From Chrysoperla carnea (Eukaryota > Arthropoda > Insecta > Neuroptera > Chrysopidae), in contig NC_058337.1 in the NCBI RefSeq assembly GCF_905475395.1, forward strand, positions 15,984,983 through 16,048,982: DNA of 64,000 nucleotides, given 5' to 3'. This document shows, one piece after another, positions 58,799 to 64,000 of this stretch. A program made the position numbers and the translations under genes. Below the pieces are notes generated by a model, which did not search any database, was not told the origin of the DNA, and worked only from the letters and a program-made list of their open reading frames with translations. Positions within the stretch are counted from its first letter, which is position 1; each line of letters starts with the position of its first letter.

Positions 58799-61700
58799 CT
58801 AAAAAATAAAAATAATAATGATTATTTTTTCTAATTTTGAATAATTTGAATATTTTCCTTACTTCTATATGGTAGACTATGAATACATATTCTATTATCG
58901 ACCGAAATTGATATAACTGCTGCTTCTGATTTACTTGTAATTGTAGGCTCTTGTTCTGATGAACACACGGGAAGGAATTCTAATCCAGTTACAAACATTG
59001 AATGTGCTCCCGGAATGTGAAGTACACGCTAAATAAAAATATTTATTATTAAATATATTAAAAAATATATATACAGTGTGTTGCATTTAAGATGAAGAAA
59101 CCCCCATACTTTCCTTATTGAGAGGAATATCGATTTGAATGCTTGCACAGTCACAGGGTCGCCGAGAGAAAAGTCGGGCCCAGAGGATGAATAAGTTTCG
59201 GTCTCTACCCTCAATAATATATGTATATTTTAAGAGGAACAAGATTATCAAAATTTTTAGACTTTGTTTTTTTTTTTTTTTTTTTTTATTGATTAATTGA
59301 AATAGTGGTCACAATGAATATGAATTGATGTATCCAGGTTTTAATTGTAAATGGAGGGGAAAAAACCGTCTAATATTCGGCTTCAATTGTTTAAATCGAA
59401 AAACTGTTCAGAAAAAAGTGTATTACTACAACACTTGTTATTTATAGTAAAAAAATTTTTTTCTTATCTTCGATTTATATTTCCCTCCCTCTCGTCGGGC
59501 CTGCACAGTCATACAAGATGATGGATCACATTTTTAACATTCTTTTACTCGAAATTTGAACTTTAAACTCAGCTTACTACAAATTGACAAATAGGGCCGA
59601 TTTTTAATATTTTGCTTCGCGTTTCAGATATCGAAAAAAAATTAATCGAAAAGTTACTGTTTACCTTACATCACCGTTTTCCAGCTATAAGCATTTGATA
59701 AACAAAAATGCAGATTTTCGCCGACAACTCGTTTTTGACGAAAATAGAAATTATTTTGATGTTTCAGTCAAAAATTTAGAATAAAAGCCATTAGAAATTA
59801 TATTTTAGACAATTTTAAATATTTTTTGACCTGTGACAATTTTAACTAAAACTCACCGTTTTCGATATATAATCGTTTAAAAAAAATAAGTACGGATTTT
59901 TTCCGAAAATTTATTTTTGACGAAAATAAAGATTATTTGACGAATCTGGTCAAAAGTTTGATGAAAAAACTATATGACTTTATATTTTGGACAATTTTAC
60001 ACTTTTAACTCGTGACAATTTTTACCTTTCCTCATCGTTCTTGATACATCAGCGTTAGAAAAAAAAATAGGGGTTTTTGCCGAAAATTTGTTATTGACGA
60101 AAATCAAGATCCTAAATACTTTATGACTTTTGACATTTTTTATCTTACCGTACCGTTTTCGATATATAAGTATAATAAGCGTAAGGAAATTTCGGTAAAA
60201 ATCTTTATTTATAGAGAATTTCCCGTTCTTAAAATGGACTCGGACATGGATGCAACATTTCTTAAAAGTAACCTTAGCCGATTTACTTTTAGTGTACACA
60301 AGCTCAAGTCGTCAAGTTAGAATTAAAGTTTGTGTAATAACTGACATCTTAAATACAGCCTAAAGATATATTAATCTTCCTAATAATTGCTTAAATAAAA
60401 TCTTAAAGTTTTATCGTTTTTCTTAAGCAAAAAACGACCACAGATTATCTATCTACTTTTAAAATTGTACGTATTCTTATTACCTGTAAACTAAATGCTA
60501 TATAAATAGAAACTGAACCACTAAACATTGTTCCAATTGCAACGAAACGACCATCATCTCTTACGGCTAATGCTGATAAACTCTCATCAACACTTGCAAC
60601 TTTTAATAACTCAGCAGATTCAGGTTCCCACATTTGTAAATATGCTTTTTGTTTACCAGCTCGACCTGTAGGATTTGTTATTGTGAACAGCTTACATTTT
60701 TTGTTATCGCCATCGACTTTACCATACCTAAACAGATATAAGTAAAACTTTTACAGAATTGACAGAAATATTTAAACATTGTAGGTAAATAGGAGTAGGA
60801 CGCTAATTTTATTGGCCTATTACTTGCAAGTAACACAATTGCTTTAATCTTATCATATAAGGTGGACCATTTTAATCTACAATGGATAACAGCTCGTTTT
60901 GTAAAAACCAATAGAAAATTAACTTAAACAAAAATTGCAGAGTTTAATGGGGGGGGGGGGGGTATCATGTTCTGGCATCAGATTAGACATTTGCAGATTA
61001 AACTCCTCTTAAATTTTCGTTGGTGGAAAAAAATATTTCTAAAGAAAAGCGATTTTCTAGAGACGAATGGTTAAAGTTACATTTGAATTTCAAGCCCTGC
61101 GATTATACCCTTTATCAATTTGAAATTTGGATATGTTATAAGTACTCATATTCTATCTGCCCTGTTTACTTTAATTTTCGAAAATCTTGTTAATTTTCCC
61201 AATTTTCATTGTTCACTTCCAGATATAGTGGAATGCGAAAAGTATCTAAGTTTGGACAATGAAAATTGTGAAATTTAACATTCGAAAATTAAAACTATCA
61301 GGGCGGATAGAATATGAGTACCTATAACATATCCAAATTTCAAATCGATAGAGTAAAGGGTATAATATGCTTGAAATTCAAATGAAACTTTAACCATTCG
61401 TATCTAGAAAGTCGTTTTTCTTTATAAATATTTTTTTCCACCAATGAATATTTAAGAGGAGTCTTAAAAAAATTATAAAGTTTCACACCAATCAAATAAT
61501 AATTTCACGCCATTGAAAAATGTGTAGAGAACCGTCTTAAGATCGCATTTTATTGAAAAAAATCTAATTTTTCTAAAATTAAACCAAGTTTGGCCTTTTT
61601 CGAAATTTTTATTTCAATTAAAAATCATCTTGATCGTTTTCATTTTCTTAAAGCTTAACTTTTAATTTTGACATCACAATTCGAATTAACTACCTTGGAA

Positions 61701-62785
61701 ACCCCCTTAGTAGAAATGTGCGAGCATCTTTGTTGAGTATTTTACGTGTTTTCAGTTGATTTGCAAATTTTTAATTTTCCAACAACTTTAGTTGCTAATT
61801 ACACCCTATTCCCCACCTGCCACGAATGCATTAAGTTTAGAATTTTAGAATTCAGCTCTAGGTTTATAATGCTTAAAATTTTTTTAAAAATTGTATTTAT
61901 CTCACCTGCAACGTTTGTATAAGTATTTAGATCCTTGAGGCTGATTCCAGTTCAGGGTGTGAACTTTTTTACCAGTTTTATAATCCCAAATATTTGCTTT
62001 CCCATCTTTCGCTATTGTTATTAATTTATTATCATTAATTGGACTAAAATCGATATCATCTAATTCTTTATTATGCGCTTTAATATCAAGCAATAATTTC
62101 ATTATTGGAAAACTCCATATTCGTACATGACCATCCGTTCCACCTGTTACCATTACAGAACCATTTTGTAATATCCTAACTACTCGCTGGCATGGTTCTG
62201 TTTCAGCGTTATCTGTTTGTACACTGTCTTCTGGAGAGATCGTAAACCATATTCGTTTCTTCAATTTTGTTTCTCTAGATTGATTATGATTTTCTGTTTC
62301 TACTTTTTTATCCGACGATTTTCGACGTTTTCTAAGATCATTTTTAATATCCTCTGTATCGTGTTCCGATTTATTTTCTTTAATATTTGTACAGTTTTCA
62401 ACGTCTCTTAATGATACTTTCACAGAATATAATTGGCAGTAGCTTTCTTGACCTGCTACAAGATAAGATCGCTTAGAATCATTATAGGTTGCACAGTTCA
62501 TTACAACACTAAGGCCCGTTTCATGTCGAATTACTTCTTCAGCAACAAAATTTTTGCCATTATGAGTTATCTCAAAAATTTCCTATAAATAATTGTTGTA
62601 TGTTTATATATATTATGCAAATATTATTTTATCTTAAAACTTACAAATCCATTAGCCACCCCTGTTTTTGATGATCCTCCACCTCCAGCGACCAAAACAT
62701 GACGACTTGTGAGCATTTGTAAAGCATATAATGGGAAGTTGACCCTTGCCAACAATCCATCTTGTCTTCTTCGAGAAGGTGGCAT
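58713..62785 (-). CDS. PREB: PREB/Sec12, ER exchange factor for Sar1 (five exons, complete)
   Basis: Exons 62785-62645, 62582-61906, 60727-60484, 59028-58863 and 58798-58713 (phases 0, 2, 0, 1; all GT-AG) give 437 residues; human PREB is about 417. The protein starts MPPSRRRQDGLLARVNFPLY and has the glycine-rich loop VAGGGGSSKTGVANG (about 32-46), the signature of Sec12-type beta-propellers that activate Sar1. WD-type blades follow, for example GSVMVTGGTDGHVRIWSF (188-205) and LITIAKDGKANIWDY (234-248). A charged insertion (about 110-157, rich in Lys, Glu and Asp) lies between blades. The chain ends in one membrane helix (414-432) followed by a short C-terminus (GYLGL), matching a cytosolic propeller anchored in the ER. 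Its role is to load Sar1 with GTP and start COPII coat assembly. I am confident of the family from the loop, the propeller and the tail anchor together. Confidence 0.93.
58863..59028 (-). CDS. PREB: PREB exon 4: last blade
   Basis: Acceptor TTATTTAG, donor AGAA|GTAAGG; residues 355-409. RVLHIPGAHSMFVTGLEFLP and ISISVDNRICIHSL close the propeller. Confidence 0.9.
59640..60180. repeat. Diverged tandem array in PREB intron 3, about 180-bp period
   Basis: CACCGTTTTC(C/G)A..TATAA, (G/A)TTT...CCGA(A/C)AA, and TTTTTGACGAAAAT recur with key words at 59673, 59855, 60034 and 60152, spacings of 182, 179 and 118. Copies are diverged, so the array is old. Confidence 0.65.
60484..60727 (-). CDS. PREB: PREB exon 3: C-terminal WD blades
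   Basis: Acceptor CTGTTTAG, donor CAG|GTAATA; residues 274-354, including YLQMWEPES and LAVRDDGRFVAIGTMFSGSV, blade-type strands. Confidence 0.92.
60845..60985. repeat. Dispersed repeat, copy 2 (other at 42240), with poly-G
   Basis: GTGGACCATTTTAATCTACA, AACAGCTCGTTTTGTA, ACCAATAGAAAAT, a run of about 14 G, then TATCATGTTCTGGCATCAGA. It directly adjoins the inverted repeat at 61003. Confidence 0.65.
61003..61466. mobile_element. Large foldback element in PREB intron 2, arms about 215 bp
   Basis: TAAACTCCTCTTAAAT, TTGGTGGAAAAAAATATTT, ACGAATGGTTAAAGTT and CATTTGAATTTCAAG at the left are mirrored by CTTGAAATTCAAATG, AACTTTAACCATTCGT, AAATATTTTTTTCCACCAA and ATTTAAGAGGAGTCTTAA at the right. 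The centre is near 61232. Arms are about 85-90 percent alike by eye. Confidence 0.85.
61906..62582 (-). CDS. PREB: PREB exon 2: central WD blades
   Basis: Acceptor TTTATAG, donor GCAG|GTGAG; residues 48-272. It holds most of the propeller and the charged insertion with KRRKSSDKK, which could act as a nuclear-localisation-like or phosphorylated linker (inference). Confidence 0.92.
62645..62785 (-). CDS. PREB: PREB exon 1: N-terminus and glycine-rich loop
   Basis: 47 codons from ATG 62785 to TTT|GTAAGT. It includes FPLYALQML and AGGGGSSKTG, the first propeller strand and the loop that in yeast Sec12 is needed for Sar1 exchange. Confidence 0.92.
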
Positions 62786-64000
62786 CACATAAATATTATA
62801 TATTTAAATTATTTTATGAAAATGGTTTTATAAAAAGGTTAAATCATGTACACGACCAATGTTCCACGTAAGTACAATTAATTAAAATAACCAAAGTTCA
62901 GAACACAACCCCCCATAAAACGGTGAATAAACTTCAGTGACATGAAATTATAAAATTTACAAAATAACATTGAAATTATACTTATAATTTCAATAGAAAT
63001 TAAAATAAATCGAAAATCTTATAAATTCATATTATTTGTACACATTGCACTTTTAATAATGTGTAGTGACAACTAATTAAAAATGACAACTTTATAGTTT
63101 TATAACTTAAGCACAGATGTCACTACCATACACCTACTACTACAACTATTATCTCGTCTTATCATTGTTTAATACGTGTTTGATGACAATAGAACATCAC
63201 AGGCGAACTGAGATATATTTAAAAAATTTAATTATTTTCAAAATTATTTAATATTATTAATTCTTTGTAAACTAACTTAAACAATTACAAGTTTTTTTTT
63301 GTAAAAAGTTAAAAAGTTCATACAAACACATACACATATCTAAAAGTAATTTATTAACGAGATATTGGCAAATAAAGATATTCATTAAACAATACAACAT
63401 TTAGATTAAGTGATCAAAGCGGCCTCCGTTTTGTTGAATTCAGCATTCAGCACGATGAATCTTTGCTTCCTTAGCACTTCCTATAATTCGCGATTCGATT
63501 CTATAGCTCTTCTTGGTCACCAATCACCATAGGTTGTTTAACACAGAAGCCGAGACTCGAACCAGACCCTATAGATATCCGCTCTAGGACGTAGCCATAT
63601 CCATAAGCTCTTGAACATAAAAGTGCAGGTTACCGGTGGATAACTCGGTAGGATATTGTTTAAACTAATTTTTTTTAACAAATAAATAATATTGACCAAG
63701 TCGTTTCGGAAAAAATTTTATCATATAATTGGGATTAAAATTAACAAAAAATGTTCTCAGGCAGTTTTCTCTAATCCCTCCAGTTCTCGAATAAAAAATT
63801 AGTAAAATTTGAAAATACGCGATTTTTATTGATTGTATGAAAAAATCAGAATTTTAATATATATAAAATTTTTACTTGTATTTTTGATAAGAGAGCGCGC
63901 GAAAAACCACAAAAAAATAATGATTTTCTGTTCTATGCTAGAAAGGTGGGATTTTCACCAATCGACTCAAAATCAAATCAAATTAACAGAAGAGTTTGAA
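62786..64000. other. Upstream region of PREB to window end
   Basis: Non-coding and AT-rich. It should contain the PREB promoter and 5' UTR. A box-B-like GACTCGAACCA (minus-strand TGGTTCGAGTC) at 63554-63564 hints at a degraded tRNA-derived repeat, but no partner box A or ends were convincing. Confidence 0.5.

Noticed and set aside
1..64000. CRISPR arrays, bacterial operons or viral genes
   Set aside because: No regularly spaced repeats with unique spacers, and no viral or prokaryotic gene organisation. Genes are spliced and of animal type.

Overview
This is an AT-rich stretch of nuclear animal genome, almost certainly from an insect. Genes are split by GT-AG introns of up to 21 kb, the non-coding DNA is packed with foldback elements, MITEs and a tRNA-derived SINE, and one gene belongs to the Methuselah-type GPCR group of arthropods. 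The sequence alone does not let me name an order or species. All exon joins below were worked out by hand from splice signals, reading phase and family resemblance; none has transcript support here.

Layout. (1) 352-639 (+) is the last coding exon of a sodium/proton antiporter of the SLC9B (NHA) type; the rest of that gene lies upstream of the window. (2) 640-8806 is intergenic and holds a 562-bp hAT element with a perfect 8-bp target duplication, a 129-bp tandem repeat and a foldback element. (3) 8807-45081 (-) is one long gene for a Methuselah-like secretin-family GPCR: six coding exons, 710 codons, introns of 1.2 to 21.1 kb. Its introns carry most of the repeats, including a second hAT copy with transposase remnants, a dead non-LTR reverse transcriptase split by another element, and a tRNA-like cloverleaf. 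(4) 47725-56943 (+) encodes what I read as one 1973-residue protein made of four successive cyclic-nucleotide-gated-type channel repeats (six membrane segments plus a cyclic-nucleotide-binding fold each). Repeat 1 is split by an intron inside the pore; repeats 2-4 sit in one 4.5-kb exon. (5) 58713-62785 (-) is a complete five-exon PREB/Sec12 gene (437 residues), the ER exchange factor for Sar1 in COPII coat assembly. Its introns contain a large inverted repeat and a diverged tandem array.

The genes do not form a pathway; they are ordinary neighbours in an intron-rich genome. The most interesting object is the four-repeat channel. Its architecture recalls the single-chain CNGK channels known from sea urchin sperm, but none of its four pore loops has a GYG, GFG or GET-type selectivity filter, and only repeats 1 and 3 keep an arginine at the phosphate-binding site of the nucleotide pocket.
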